Source of the DNA: Arenicellales bacterium
GTDB lineage: Bacteria > Pseudomonadota > Gammaproteobacteria > Arenicellales > JAJDZL01
Assembly: GCA_958295885.1 (NCBI GenBank)
Contig: OY282380.1
Location: forward strand, 2,108,001-2,172,000
Length of the DNA: 64,000 nucleotides
Reading direction: 5' to 3'
In this document: piece after piece, positions 1 to 8,176 of the stretch
Layout: each line of letters begins with the position of its first letter
Position numbering within the stretch: position 1 is the first letter of the stretch
The notes under the pieces: model-generated
The model's input: only the letters and a program-made list of their open reading frames with translations
Database searches by the model: none
Told to the model about the DNA's origin: nothing
Made by a program: the position numbers and the translations under genes

Positions 1-808
1 TTACCAGATCTTTGCGCGGAGTAATGATGATAGCTTTCGTTGGAAAATCAGGACCAGGAATGAATTCACATAATTTCTCGGTGCTGATTGTCGGTCTGCG
101 TAAAAGTTCGACGCAGGCTTTGGCCACTTCCCGCATGTTATGAGGCGGAACGCTCGTCGTCATTCCCACCGCAATTCCAGTGCTTCCATTGAGAAGAATG
201 TTGGGCAGCTGCGCGGGCAGCCGCTGCGGCTCATCAATGGTGCCGTCGAAATTTGGAACCCAGTCAACTGTTCCTTTGGAAACATAGGGCTCAAGATCTG
301 GAAGTTCGTCTTCCATAGTGGATGTTGGAGCCGCAGTTGGCTGCCAGTAAATCTTGTCCTTGGACAGTTCTTCCAGCAGGGTTTGCGCGTACGGAGTGAA
401 TTTACACTCGGTATAGCGCATGGCAGCAAATGATTTTGGATCGTCGGGTGAACCCCAGTTCCCTTGGCCGTGTATGATTGGGTATCGGTAAGAAAACGGC
501 TGAGCCATGAGTACCATGGCTTCGTATGCGGCGGCGTCCCCGTGCGGATGAAATTTACCGATGACATCACCGACCGTGCGCGCGGACTTCTTGAATTTTT
601 CCGTGGATTTCAAGCGCAGTTCAGACATTGCGTAGATGATTCTTCTCTGAACGGGTTTGAGACCGTCTGAAATGTGCGGCAGAGCTCGGTCCAGAATGAC
701 ATACATGGAGTAATTCAGGTATGCCTTTTCTGCGAAATCCTCCAGAAGGATAGACTCTTCTGCTGAATCAGCAAAGAGATTCGGCTGTACTGAACCCTCA
801 GACGACAT
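1..808 (-). CDS. parC: DNA topoisomerase IV subunit A (ParC), C-terminal part outside window
   Basis: The first 269 codons of ParC are present and the gene runs off the left edge. With ParE it forms the topoisomerase IV tetramer that decatenates daughter chromosomes. Visible are the GyrA/ParC breakage-reunion start ([10 protein letters not shown]), the winged-helix HPHGD motif at residues 87-91 and the catalytic tyrosine in AAMRYTE (about Tyr132). The quinolone-pocket serine found after HPHGD in most ParC proteins is alanine here (codon 533-535), while the acidic residue four positions on (Glu96) is kept. The start is 5 nt after the parE stop, so the two genes are co-transcribed and probably translationally coupled. 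Confidence 0.97.
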   Translation of the reverse strand, partial: MSSEGSVQPNLFADSAEESILLEDFAEKAYLNYSMYVILDRALPHISDGLKPVQRRIIYAMSELRLKSTEKFKKSARTVGDVIGKFHPHGDAAAYEAMVLMAQPFSYRYPIIHGQGNWGSPDDPKSFAAMRYTECKFTPYAQTLLEELSKDKIYWQPTAAPTSTMEDELPDLEPYVSKGTVDWVPNFDGTIDEPQRLPAQLPNILLNGSTGIAVGMTTSVPPHNMREVAKACVELLRRPTISTEKLCEFIPGPDFPTKAIIITPRKDLV

Positions 809-813
809 TGCTG

Positions 814-2703
814 TCAGATGATGGCCTGATCACCATATCGGGTTAGCCAGACCTTTCGGGCTCCGGCTTTTTTCTTGGCGAGCAGCATGTCAAGTTTTCT
901 GTCAACTGTCGCAGTTCCGTTAATTTCGAGCCGAACCAGTCGACGCGATGAGGGATCCATGGTTGTCTCTTTCAGCTGAGATGGATTCATCTCTCCGAGT
1001 CCTTTAAAGCGCTGTACCGTAATCTTAGCGTTTTTCTTTCTGGACCGCAGCTGCAGCTTCAACTGTTCGAGTTCATCATCATCCAGCGCATAGTGCACAT
1101 TTTTGCCGGAGTCGATGCGGTATAACGGAGGCATTGCAACATGGACATGCCCAGCAGCGACGAGAACTCGAAAATGTTTGACGAAAAGAGCGCATAGGAG
1201 AGTGGCAATGTGTGCGCCGTCTGAGTCGGCATCAGCCAGAATGCACACTTTTCCATAACGCAGTCCGTTGACTTCTGATGCGCCGGGATCCACTCCTAGT
1301 GCAACTGCGATCGAATTGACTTCGACTGAAGCGAGAACCCGTTCCGATCGGATTTCCCAAGTGTTGAGAATTTTTCCGCGCAGAGGCAGAATCGCCTGCG
1401 TTTCTTTGTTGCGCGCCTGTTTTGCTGAACCGCCCGCGGAATCGCCTTCGACAAGGAACAGCTCTGTTTCCTGAAGGTTCGTACTGGTGCAGTCTGCAAG
1501 TTTGCCGGGCAATGCCGGACCGAGCACGGTTTTTTTTCTTTTTACGGATTGACTGTCCAGCTTGCGTTGACGCGCGCTGGCGATCGCCAACTGTGCAATC
1601 TGTTCGGCGACGATCACCTGTTGATTCAGCCAGAGGCTGATGACGTTTTTTGTAATCGTAGCGAGGACCTTGCCGGCTCGTCTTGAAGACAGTCTCTCCT
1701 TGGTTTGGCCCTGAAACTGGGGATTGTTCATACGAACCGAAAGAATGTAATTGCACTGACGCCAGGCGTCCTCAACTGAAATTTTGATTCCTTTTGGACT
1801 TAAGTTTCGAAAATCACAAAACTCTCTGATTGCATTCGCGATTCCGATTCGAAATCCATTTACGTGAGTGCCCCCCAGTGGTGTTGGAATTAAATTGACA
1901 AAACTCATAGCAACTGCCTGATTCGAATCTGGAGTCCATGTGATTGCGCAATCCACCTCCGTATCTTCAAATTCCTGATGAAAAACAAATGGCAGTTCCG
2001 GAATGGTTGCATTTTCGTCAAGCTGGTCGTGGAGATAGTTCTGCAGGCCTTCTTCAAACTGCCAGCTTGCACTTTCAGCGGGATCGACCTCATCGACGTA
2101 TTTCAACTGCAAGCCAGTACAGAGTACTGCTTTTGCAAGCATCAGTCGTTTCAAATTCCTGATATCAAATTCAACCGAATCAAAATATTTTGAACCAGGC
2201 CAGAATCGAATTCTTGTGCCAGTGCGCCTTTTTGGGACGCTGGCGGTCATCGTCAGCTGCCGACTGACATCACCATTTGCGAATTCAATGCGATGCAGAC
2301 CTCCATCGCGCATGATTTCAACAACAAGACGTTTTGACAGCGCGTTGACGACAGAGACGCCAACTCCATGCAACCCGCCTGAATGTCGGTAATTTTTAGA
2401 GGAAAATTTCGCGCCTGAATGCAACCGCGTCATGATCACTTCGACTGCTGGAATCATTTCATCCTGGTGAAGATCGACCGGAATTCCCCTGCCGTCGTCC
2501 ACGACGCTCAGGGAACGGTCTTCGTGCAGAGTCACGGTGATTTCCGAAGCGTGACCGGAAATCACCTCATCCACGGCATTATCGATGACTTCTTGGGCTA
2601 AATGATTAGGATTGTCCGTCTGGGTATACATACCCGGCCTTTTTTGAACTGGCTCAAGACCGACAAGTATTTCAATATCAGATGCGCTGTAACTGGATGC
2701 CAA
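814..2703 (-). CDS. parE: DNA topoisomerase IV subunit B (ParE)
   Basis: ATPase subunit of topoisomerase IV, 629 residues, a normal length for gammaproteobacterial ParE. The N-terminal GHKL ATPase shows [17 protein letters not shown] and [15 protein letters not shown]. The TOPRIM domain shows [24 protein letters not shown] and the metal-binding DADSDGAH. The C-terminal [11 protein letters not shown] motif is intact. It lies directly upstream of parC on the same strand. The 205-bp gap to the divergent dioxygenase gene must hold promoters for both directions. No odd features were seen. Confidence 0.97.
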   Translation of the reverse strand: MASSYSASDIEILVGLEPVQKRPGMYTQTDNPNHLAQEVIDNAVDEVISGHASEITVTLHEDRSLSVVDDGRGIPVDLHQDEMIPAVEVIMTRLHSGAKFSSKNYRHSGGLHGVGVSVVNALSKRLVVEIMRDGGLHRIEFANGDVSRQLTMTASVPKRRTGTRIRFWPGSKYFDSVEFDIRNLKRLMLAKAVLCTGLQLKYVDEVDPAESASWQFEEGLQNYLHDQLDENATIPELPFVFHQEFEDTEVDCAITWTPDSNQAVAMSFVNLIPTPLGGTHVNGFRIGIANAIREFCDFRNLSPKGIKISVEDAWRQCNYILSVRMNNPQFQGQTKERLSSRRAGKVLATITKNVISLWLNQQVIVAEQIAQLAIASARQRKLDSQSVKRKKTVLGPALPGKLADCTSTNLQETELFLVEGDSAGGSAKQARNKETQAILPLRGKILNTWEIRSERVLASVEVNSIAVALGVDPGASEVNGLRYGKVCILADADSDGAHIATLLCALFVKHFRVLVAAGHVHVAMPPLYRIDSGKNVHYALDDDELEQLKLQLRSRKKNAKITVQRFKGLGEMNPSQLKETTMDPSSRRLVRLEINGTATVDRKLDMLLAKKKAGARKVWLTRYGDQAII

Positions 2704-2908
2704 ATTTATTAGGGGAATGAGTTGTGAAAAAGTTAGAACGACTTTCTAGGGTAATTATACACTTACATCGAACTGAAAAAAATGATGGGGATGGCGCGTT
2801 ATAAAGGAAGAACAGCCAATGAGTCCGATGTCTGGATTTTTCTTCAAGTATCATGAACGATCAGCACTTTAAAACTCGTCACATTTCCAGGCAGATGAGA
2901 TCATTTAC

Positions 2909-3805
2909 ATGAACGCTTCAGTTCAAAAACAATCAGGAAATCAAGTAACTGTTGACTGGATGCCAAACGGTCTGCCGGAATTTGATCTTTCAATGATGCC
3001 CTCGTGGTCCTGTTCGCATGACCTTGTCAAGAGATTTCAGGAGGACGGAGCCGTCCTGATGCGAGGCGTATTTCGAGACTGGGTAAAACCACTGCGACGA
3101 GGGCTGCAGCGAAATCTTGATGCCCCAAATGACTATGCTTTTCCTTGTGAAAGCATTCCCGCGGGCAAGTCTGGTCGATTTTTTGACAGCTATTGCAATT
3201 GGCTGCTGATTCCAGAGTATTTTGAGTACGTAACTCAATCCTCGGCAGCCAGTATGGCTGGACAGTTGATGGAAGCACAGGCGGCTCAATTCTTTCACGA
3301 ACACACATTTTGCAAAGAACCTGGCACACAGCGAGAAACGCCCTGGCATCAGGATCTGCCGTATTACTGCGTTGATGGAAATCAAACTGTAAGTCTCTAT
3401 GTCGCACTTGATCAGACTCCAGCAAATGTAGCGGTCAGATTCGTCAAGGGTTCGCACCGATGGGGGAAGCTGTATCATCCAGTTGCATTTGAAGACGGCG
3501 CTGACTTCGCAGCACAGGGAGAATGCCTGGAGTCAGTACAGGACATACAGCCTTCAGAGCATCAAATTCTAAATTGGGAGTTGGCCTCAGGTGATTGCAT
3601 TGCGTTCAATTTTCGAACGGTGCATGGCACAAAGTCTGATAAAGTGACACGTCGGCGGCGAGCTTTTTCCACTCGCTGGCTGGGAGATGACGTAGTTTAC
3701 TGTGAACGAAATATCGAGACTTCTCCACCCTTGGGAGATATGGGCTTAAGGCTTGGCGACCGAATGCGGGAGGATTGGTTTCCAGTGCTGTGGCGTCGGT
3801 CCTGA
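2909..3805 (+). CDS. Phytanoyl-CoA dioxygenase (PhyH) family protein
   Basis: A 298-residue Fe(II)/2-oxoglutarate-dependent oxygenase-type protein. The iron triad is visible as His147-x-Asp149 (WHQD) and a distal His239 (TVHGT), with arginines 10-17 residues later (RRRRAFSTR) suited to bind 2-oxoglutarate. The RFVKGSHRWG stretch is typical of the PhyH family, which includes hydroxylases of lipids, ectoine-like solutes and other small molecules. Neighbours (parE and tadA) give no hint of a substrate, so only the family is assigned. The ATG start gives a full-length protein. Confidence 0.85.
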   Translation: MNASVQKQSGNQVTVDWMPNGLPEFDLSMMPSWSCSHDLVKRFQEDGAVLMRGVFRDWVKPLRRGLQRNLDAPNDYAFPCESIPAGKSGRFFDSYCNWLLIPEYFEYVTQSSAASMAGQLMEAQAAQFFHEHTFCKEPGTQRETPWHQDLPYYCVDGNQTVSLYVALDQTPANVAVRFVKGSHRWGKLYHPVAFEDGADFAAQGECLESVQDIQPSEHQILNWELASGDCIAFNFRTVHGTKSDKVTRRRRAFSTRWLGDDVVYCERNIETSPPLGDMGLRLGDRMREDWFPVLWRRS

Positions 3806-3889
3806 TACACCGATGCTAAGAAGAAAGCCTGAGATGATTCTCTAGTTGATCATCGCCTCCAGTTCTAGAGTTCGAATCGGAATTTTCAA

Positions 3890-4351
3890 TTGTCTGTTCC
3901 CGTACAGGAGTACGAACGCTGGATGAGCAAAGCGCTTGAGCTGGCACGGATGGCATACGACATGGACGAGGTTCCAGTCGGTGCTGTGGTGACAGTAAAT
4001 GATGAAATTGTGGGAGAGGGTTTCAATCGAACGATTACAGATTGTGATCCGACTGCTCACGCAGAAATTGTTGCCTTGAGAAACGCGGCTTCCCAACTCG
4101 GCAATCACCGAATGCCCGCAGCAAAAATGTTCGTAACGATTGAACCCTGCGCGATGTGTGCAGGCGCGATTGTGCAGGCGCGATTGGCTGTTTTGGCATA
4201 CGGTGCAGCGGACCCAAAATCGGGCGCGGTTGATTCATCGATGAACGTATTGGGCCATAAAAACCTCAATCATCGATGTCAGGTGATTGGCACGATTTTA
4301 GAAGATGAGTGTAGAGAATTGATTCAGAGTTACTTTCGTGGAAAACGTTAA
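3890..4351 (+). CDS. tadA: tRNA-specific adenosine deaminase TadA
   Basis: Converts adenosine-34 to inosine in the wobble position of tRNA-Arg(ACG). The zinc site is complete: HAE at 57-59 with catalytic Glu59, and PCAMC at 86-90 with Cys87 and Cys90. The family-specific VPVGAVV and the C-terminal NHR...I.EDECRELIQSYFR segments match TadA rather than cytosine deaminases. The 153-residue frame opens with TTG; the first ATG would begin 11 residues later and still spare the domain, so the start is uncertain. It is followed at once by a tRNA-Ser gene. Confidence 0.93.
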   Translation: MSVPVQEYERWMSKALELARMAYDMDEVPVGAVVTVNDEIVGEGFNRTITDCDPTAHAEIVALRNAASQLGNHRMPAAKMFVTIEPCAMCAGAIVQARLAVLAYGAADPKSGAVDSSMNVLGHKNLNHRCQVIGTILEDECRELIQSYFRGKR

Positions 4352-4440
4352 AATTAAGGGAATTGGAGATATCTGAATCAGGTTAGTAGATAATATTGAA
4401 CCTGAAAAAAGAAAGACGCTGACAGCCCAATGAATTAGAA

Positions 4441-4531
4441 GGAGAGGTACCGAAGTGGCCATAACGGCGCGGACTCGAAATCCGTTGGGGGCGTAAGCCC
4501 CACGTGGGTTCGAATCCCACCCTCTCCGCCA
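4441..4531 (+). tRNA. tRNA-Ser (anticodon CGA)
   Basis: A 91-nt class II tRNA with encoded CCA. The acceptor stem GGAGAGG pairs with CCTCTCC; the anticodon loop reads CTCGAAA between GCGGA and TCCGT; the long variable arm (GGGGGC...GCCCC) is typical of serine tRNAs; the T arm GTGGG-TTCGAAT-CCCAC is perfect. It decodes UCG. Confidence 0.97.
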
Positions 4532-4540
4532 TTTATTCTA

Positions 4541-4570
4541 AAACGGTCCAACTATGGATCGTTTTTTTTT
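4541..4570 (+). terminator. Rho-independent terminator after tRNA-Ser(CGA)
   Basis: A 9-bp stem (AAACGGTCC with GGATCGTTT, one G-U pair), a six-base loop and a run of nine T residues directly follow the tRNA 3' end. Confidence 0.85.
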
Positions 4571-4584
4571 CGAATCCAGCTCGG

Positions 4585-5346
4585 TCAGATTACAGCTACC
4601 CACAATACCACCGCTTCGAGTATTTCAATCATTGCGCTGCAATGGTTTCCGGTGAGGCTCTTCTTTGTTTTTTTCATTCTGTAGTAAACGATAAAAGCTC
4701 CGATGGAACAAATCACGAGAATTGTGATTGCCCAGAGCCAGGCTAGCAAGACTGTGAATGCCACGGCGATCGACACGCAAATCAACGCGCTTCGCTTTGA
4801 AATGCTGACTTTTGTCAGGCCGGCGAATTTTGGATCTGGGTCATAACCTGTAAATGCCAGAAGTCCAAGGGGAACTGTTCTTGCAACTACACAAGTTATG
4901 AAAATCGCTCCGAAGTTTTCGGTATTGGTTGCTTGAATGAGCGCTGCAAATTTGATGATCAGCAGCAGAACAACTGCGACTGCAGGATTCCAGCTGAGAT
5001 CTGCGTCTGGTTCTTTCTCCTGAGAACTGAATGAAAGGGGTCGATTAACATCAAACCAGCTCTCTACGGTGTTTACGAATCCAGACACATGAACCAGACG
5101 CGTAAGCCAAGCCCAAACGAACAGAAGAACCGCAGCGACTAAAACCGCGTCAAACAAATGCAGCCAATACTGCAGCACGAAAATTATCATGCCAATGAGC
5201 AGTCCGACAAGCGGATGGAAAAGCAGCGACTGCCTGATTTCACTGTCTCGAATGCCTCTCGGTGGATTCGGGATCAAGCACGTCATGTGAGCTAGTGCAT
5301 AGTTCATCACCATCCCATAGGACTTTAAGGAAAGTGATTTAGCCAC
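4585..5346 (-). CDS. CobS-like membrane protein lacking the catalytic Asp motifs
   Basis: A 253-residue polytopic membrane protein whose length, hydrophobic profile and C terminus (TGNHCSAMIEILEAVVLW) align with CobS, the adenosylcobinamide-GDP ribazoletransferase of B12 synthesis. The two signature metal-binding motifs are degraded. The family's HLDGLADTxDG reads HVSGFVNTVES at about residues 86-96, and TGDxxGA reads TGNHCSA. All the aspartates are gone. No other cobalamin gene is nearby. It could be a pseudoenzyme, a neofunctionalised relative, or a gene drifting without selection, although the frame is intact. The family call is from memory of CobS sequences and is moderately sure. Confidence 0.6.
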   Translation of the reverse strand: MAKSLSLKSYGMVMNYALAHMTCLIPNPPRGIRDSEIRQSLLFHPLVGLLIGMIIFVLQYWLHLFDAVLVAAVLLFVWAWLTRLVHVSGFVNTVESWFDVNRPLSFSSQEKEPDADLSWNPAVAVVLLLIIKFAALIQATNTENFGAIFITCVVARTVPLGLLAFTGYDPDPKFAGLTKVSISKRSALICVSIAVAFTVLLAWLWAITILVICSIGAFIVYYRMKKTKKSLTGNHCSAMIEILEAVVLWVAVI

Positions 5347-5433
5347 GGCGGAATCAACAAAGTGAGTAAGTAAAAATTATGATGTATGCACCTACTGAAA
5401 CATTAGCACCAATTCCGTTGTGTTTCAAGTCGA

Positions 5434-5441
5434 ATTCTAAT
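5434..5441. repeat. Left 8-bp target-site duplication of the IS66-type element
   Basis: ATTCTAAT occurs here and again at 10051-10058, immediately outside the terminal inverted repeats that begin GTAAAT. Eight-bp duplications are characteristic of the IS66 family. Confidence 0.85.
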
Positions 5442-5516
5442 GTAAATAGTGCTTGGCAGAAAACCAAAATAGTATATAATTAGCAAGCATTATCAGACAC
5501 ATAAGGTCGATACATT

Positions 5517-5624
5517 GGAGGCGAAGATTTTCTGTAAAACAGCGAAATCGCCTCCAAATTCGCAATATTAGGGGCAAAACCTCGAGATTAACCGTCAAAT
5601 CTTCGAGATTAACTGACAAATTCT
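5517..5624. repeat. Hairpin and 21-bp iterons in the ISNCY left end
   Basis: Upstream of the transposase gene lies an 8-bp inverted repeat GGAGGCGA / TCGCCTCC (5517-5555). It is followed by two adjacent 21-bp direct repeats starting CGAGATTAAC at 5583 and 5604, with a weaker third unit from 5625. They are conserved in the second IS copy. They may be transposase-binding sites or transcription blocks; neither role is shown by sequence alone. Confidence 0.55.
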
Positions 5625-5657
5625 CCAAATCAATGAAATCTTCGGTATTTTTCTGCC

Positions 5658-7094
5658 ATGAGACAAGTCGAATCGATACAAGCCGAGCTGGGCGGCACCT
5701 TCATCAGCGAAGTGAGGATTAATCCGAAATCGCGCGACGACATACCGGTGCTGCTGCGGGGTCTGCAGCAGATTTACCAAAAACGATCGGTACGCGTCAA
5801 GGTGTTTGAGTTTCTGAGCACTCAGCTGCATGACAAGGTACGACACGACACCGGTCGTCCGGGCATGGACTGGTGGCGGATCTTGGTGCTGGCGACGCTC
5901 AAGCAGGGTCTGAACTGCGATTACGACCGGCTCGCTGAATTGGCCAATGAGCATGGCACGCTGCGCAAGATGCTGGGTCACGGCATTATGCCGCATGACT
6001 ACAACCGCCAGACTGTCGCCGACAATGTGCGACTGCTGACGCCGCAGCTGTTGGATGAGATCAGTCGGCTGGTGGTGTGCGAAGGACACCAGGCAGCTGG
6101 CAAAAAGCCGGAGGCGGCACTGCACGGTCGAGCAGACTCGTTTTGCGTAGAAACAAATGTCCACTATCCGACGGATTTGGGACTGCTGTGGGACTCGACG
6201 CGTTGTCTGATTCGCATCTCGGCATCGTTGGCGGATGCGCGCGGAGTGAAGGGCTGGCGGCAGTGGCAGTCCTCGATTGGCAAGGTCAAGGCCTGCTACA
6301 ACCGGGTGCGAAATTCCAAGCGCGGCGGTCGTTCACCGACGTGCATTAACCGGTATTTGTCGGTGTGTGAGGAACGGGTGCAGCGTGCTGAGCAGACGCT
6401 TGAGCAGGTGCGCGGGAGCGAGCTGCGATTTGCTGATGTGCTGAAAGTGCAGCAACTTGAAGAACTTATCGAACACGCAAGACGCTTTAGCGATCAGATC
6501 CGCCGGCGTCTGCTTGATGGTGAGAAGATTCCACATAAGGAAAAAGTGTTTTCGATCTTCGAGCCTCACACTCGTTGGATCAGCAAAGGCAAAGCCGGCT
6601 GTACGCAGGAGCTGGGCGTGCCGGTGTGCGTGGTCGAAGACCAGTACCGGTTCGTGCTGCATCATCAGATCATGTGGGACGGCAGCGATGTAGATTATGC
6701 GGTCTCGGCCGTGTCGCAGACCCAGCAGCGGTTTGCGAATTTTACCGCCTGCAGTTTCGACAAGGGCTTTCACTCGGTGCCCAACCAGGCGCAGCTGGCG
6801 GAACAGTTGGAACAATGTGCGCTGCCGCGCAAGGGACGACTCAGCTCGGCAGCTGCCGAGCTTGAAGCCCAGGACTGGTTCAAAGCGGCGCGCAAGCAGC
6901 ATCCGGCAGTCGAATCAAAGATCAACTGTTTGGAGCACTGCGGATTGGGTCGTGTCTTGGACCATGGCAAAAAAGGTTTCGCCCGAGCGGTGTCGCTGTC
7001 GGTGCTGTCGGCGAATCTGAAGCGACTCGGTACGCTGTTGCGCGACAAAGAGCGCAAATCTCTGGCTCGCCGCCAACGCTTGCGCGCAGCTTAG
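5658..7094 (+). CDS. ISNCY-type transposase
   Basis: A 478-residue transposase, apparently full length. The N-terminal third resembles the DUF772 transposase domain (DWWRILVLATLKQGLNCDY, then ELANEHGTLRKMLGHG). DDE-type acidic positions are suggested in ETNVHYPTD, SFDKGFHS and the C-terminal VESKINCLEHCGLGR segment. A basic coiled stretch lies between them. The frame is intact and the IS ends are good, so this copy may still move. The copy at 53.4-53.9 kb shares its first ~160 codons. Confidence 0.88.
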   Translation: MRQVESIQAELGGTFISEVRINPKSRDDIPVLLRGLQQIYQKRSVRVKVFEFLSTQLHDKVRHDTGRPGMDWWRILVLATLKQGLNCDYDRLAELANEHGTLRKMLGHGIMPHDYNRQTVADNVRLLTPQLLDEISRLVVCEGHQAAGKKPEAALHGRADSFCVETNVHYPTDLGLLWDSTRCLIRISASLADARGVKGWRQWQSSIGKVKACYNRVRNSKRGGRSPTCINRYLSVCEERVQRAEQTLEQVRGSELRFADVLKVQQLEELIEHARRFSDQIRRRLLDGEKIPHKEKVFSIFEPHTRWISKGKAGCTQELGVPVCVVEDQYRFVLHHQIMWDGSDVDYAVSAVSQTQQRFANFTACSFDKGFHSVPNQAQLAEQLEQCALPRKGRLSSAAAELEAQDWFKAARKQHPAVESKINCLEHCGLGRVLDHGKKGFARAVSLSVLSANLKRLGTLLRDKERKSLARRQRLRAA

Positions 7095-7324
7095 CGCAGC
7101 TTTTCCCTGATTGATAATTGAAAATCCGGCTCCCGGAGGATCGAGCGCGGACGAAATCTACGAATTTCAGCGTTTTTTTCTGATTTCCAGTTTATTTCAT
7201 CGTACCGCTCGAATTGCTGCTGTCTTGCCCGCGGATTTACGCCGGCTTGTGGCCGATTTGGGCGCAAATTGGTTGTTTTCTGCCAGACACTAAATATTCG
7301 GCCAAGCCCATAGGCCGAGAGGAA

Positions 7325-8176
7325 TCAACTGTTGAGTATTTTCCTGAAGTCCCGGCACAGCGGGTACAGCCAGATATCCTTGATCGGTAATGTTGGCTTG
7401 GTGGAGGCAGCGCATTTGCCGAGTCCTTTCGTTTGACCGACATTGATCCAGTTCGCAGCCTGGTAGCATGTACCCAAAAAGCGCTGTTCAACGAAAGTCT
7501 CAAGCAGCACCGGTCGAATCCTGTAACGATCGTACCACTGCTGCGGCAGCTCCCGGGCGAGCCTTGCAAGCAGGTGCGAGGCAAGATTGGGGCACTTGAT
7601 CCAGGGCAGAATGAGGAATCTTGCATTGTTTACGATCCGTGCCAGATTGGCTTCTCTGCGCTCCCGATTCCAGCCGATGAAGTCATCCCGGGGTGCGGTT
7701 TTCCATGCTGCGGCACCGAAGCCGAAGGCGGCGACAATCTGACGGTCTATGGCAGCGAAATAACGCTGCTGAGCGCCGGGCAGGGGTTTGTATCCAAGAT
7801 AATGATAGCGTTCAATGTATTCGTTCCAAAGACGTGAATCAGCGGGGGTTGACACCCGCCAAAGTTGAGGTGTTGGCAACTCATGCAGCGGCGCACGGAT
7901 CGGTGTCTGCGGTGCAGTGCTGTCGGTGAAGCGGATGACCGCCCTGGGAGGCTGGCGACGAGGCGGCGGCAACACAATCAGCTGATCTCGATACATGCGC
8001 AGCATCGCCACCCGGCACGACATCTGTTTGAGTCCTCCATCGGGCTTTTTCCAATCCAGCAGCTCACAGACCTGCTGCGACAGCCGGGTTCTGGAACTGT
8101 CAGGATGGGCGGCAATCAGTTTGCGAATGCGCTCCAGCTCCTTGGAACTGAAGTCGCGTCCGCAATATCGAGTCAT
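7325..8176 (-). CDS. DUF4338 family protein, DruA-like, carried by an IS66-type element
   Basis: A 283-residue protein with the DUF4338 signature: YHYLGYKPLPGAQQRY, a GFGAAAWKTAPRD segment, NNARFLILPW, PNLASHLLARLARELP and LLETFVEQRFLGTCYQAANWI. DUF4338 is the domain of DruA from the Druantia phage-defence system. No druB-E genes are present, and this gene lies wholly inside IS termini, so it is a transposon passenger or transposition co-factor. The ATG at 8176 overlaps the transposase stop by four bases (ATGA), which argues for coupled translation. An in-frame start 57 nt upstream is less likely, since the conserved N terminus (MTRYCGRDF) begins at this ATG. The frame is intact although the transposase is dead. 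Confidence 0.82.
   Translation of the reverse strand: MTRYCGRDFSSKELERIRKLIAAHPDSSRTRLSQQVCELLDWKKPDGGLKQMSCRVAMLRMYRDQLIVLPPPRRQPPRAVIRFTDSTAPQTPIRAPLHELPTPQLWRVSTPADSRLWNEYIERYHYLGYKPLPGAQQRYFAAIDRQIVAAFGFGAAAWKTAPRDDFIGWNRERREANLARIVNNARFLILPWIKCPNLASHLLARLARELPQQWYDRYRIRPVLLETFVEQRFLGTCYQAANWINVGQTKGLGKCAASTKPTLPIKDIWLYPLCRDFRKILNS

Larger units (their letters stand above)
5448..7291 (+). mobile_element. ISNCY-type insertion sequence, complete copy
   Basis: Terminal inverted repeats read AGTGCTTGGCAGAAAAC at the left and, as complement, AGTGTCTGGCAGAAAAC at the right (15 of 17 identical). A 4-bp direct repeat AAAT (5444-5447 and 7292-7295) flanks it. Removing the IS and one repeat restores a perfect left end for the surrounding IS66-type element. 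It carries one transposase gene. A truncated, mutated copy lies at 52793-54080 in opposite orientation. Confidence 0.85.

Noticed and set aside
160..570. 136-codon open frame overlapping parC
   Set aside because: It overlaps the well-supported parC frame on the same strand and has no recognisable domain.
1232..1756. 174-codon frame inside parE
   Set aside because: A shadow frame of the TOPRIM region with arginine-rich, low-complexity translation.
5583..5645. Possible CRISPR-like repeats
   Set aside because: The 21-bp units are directly adjacent without spacers and belong to the IS end.
7325..8176. Complete Druantia defence system
   Set aside because: Only the DruA-like protein is present; no DruB-E genes, and it lies within IS termini.
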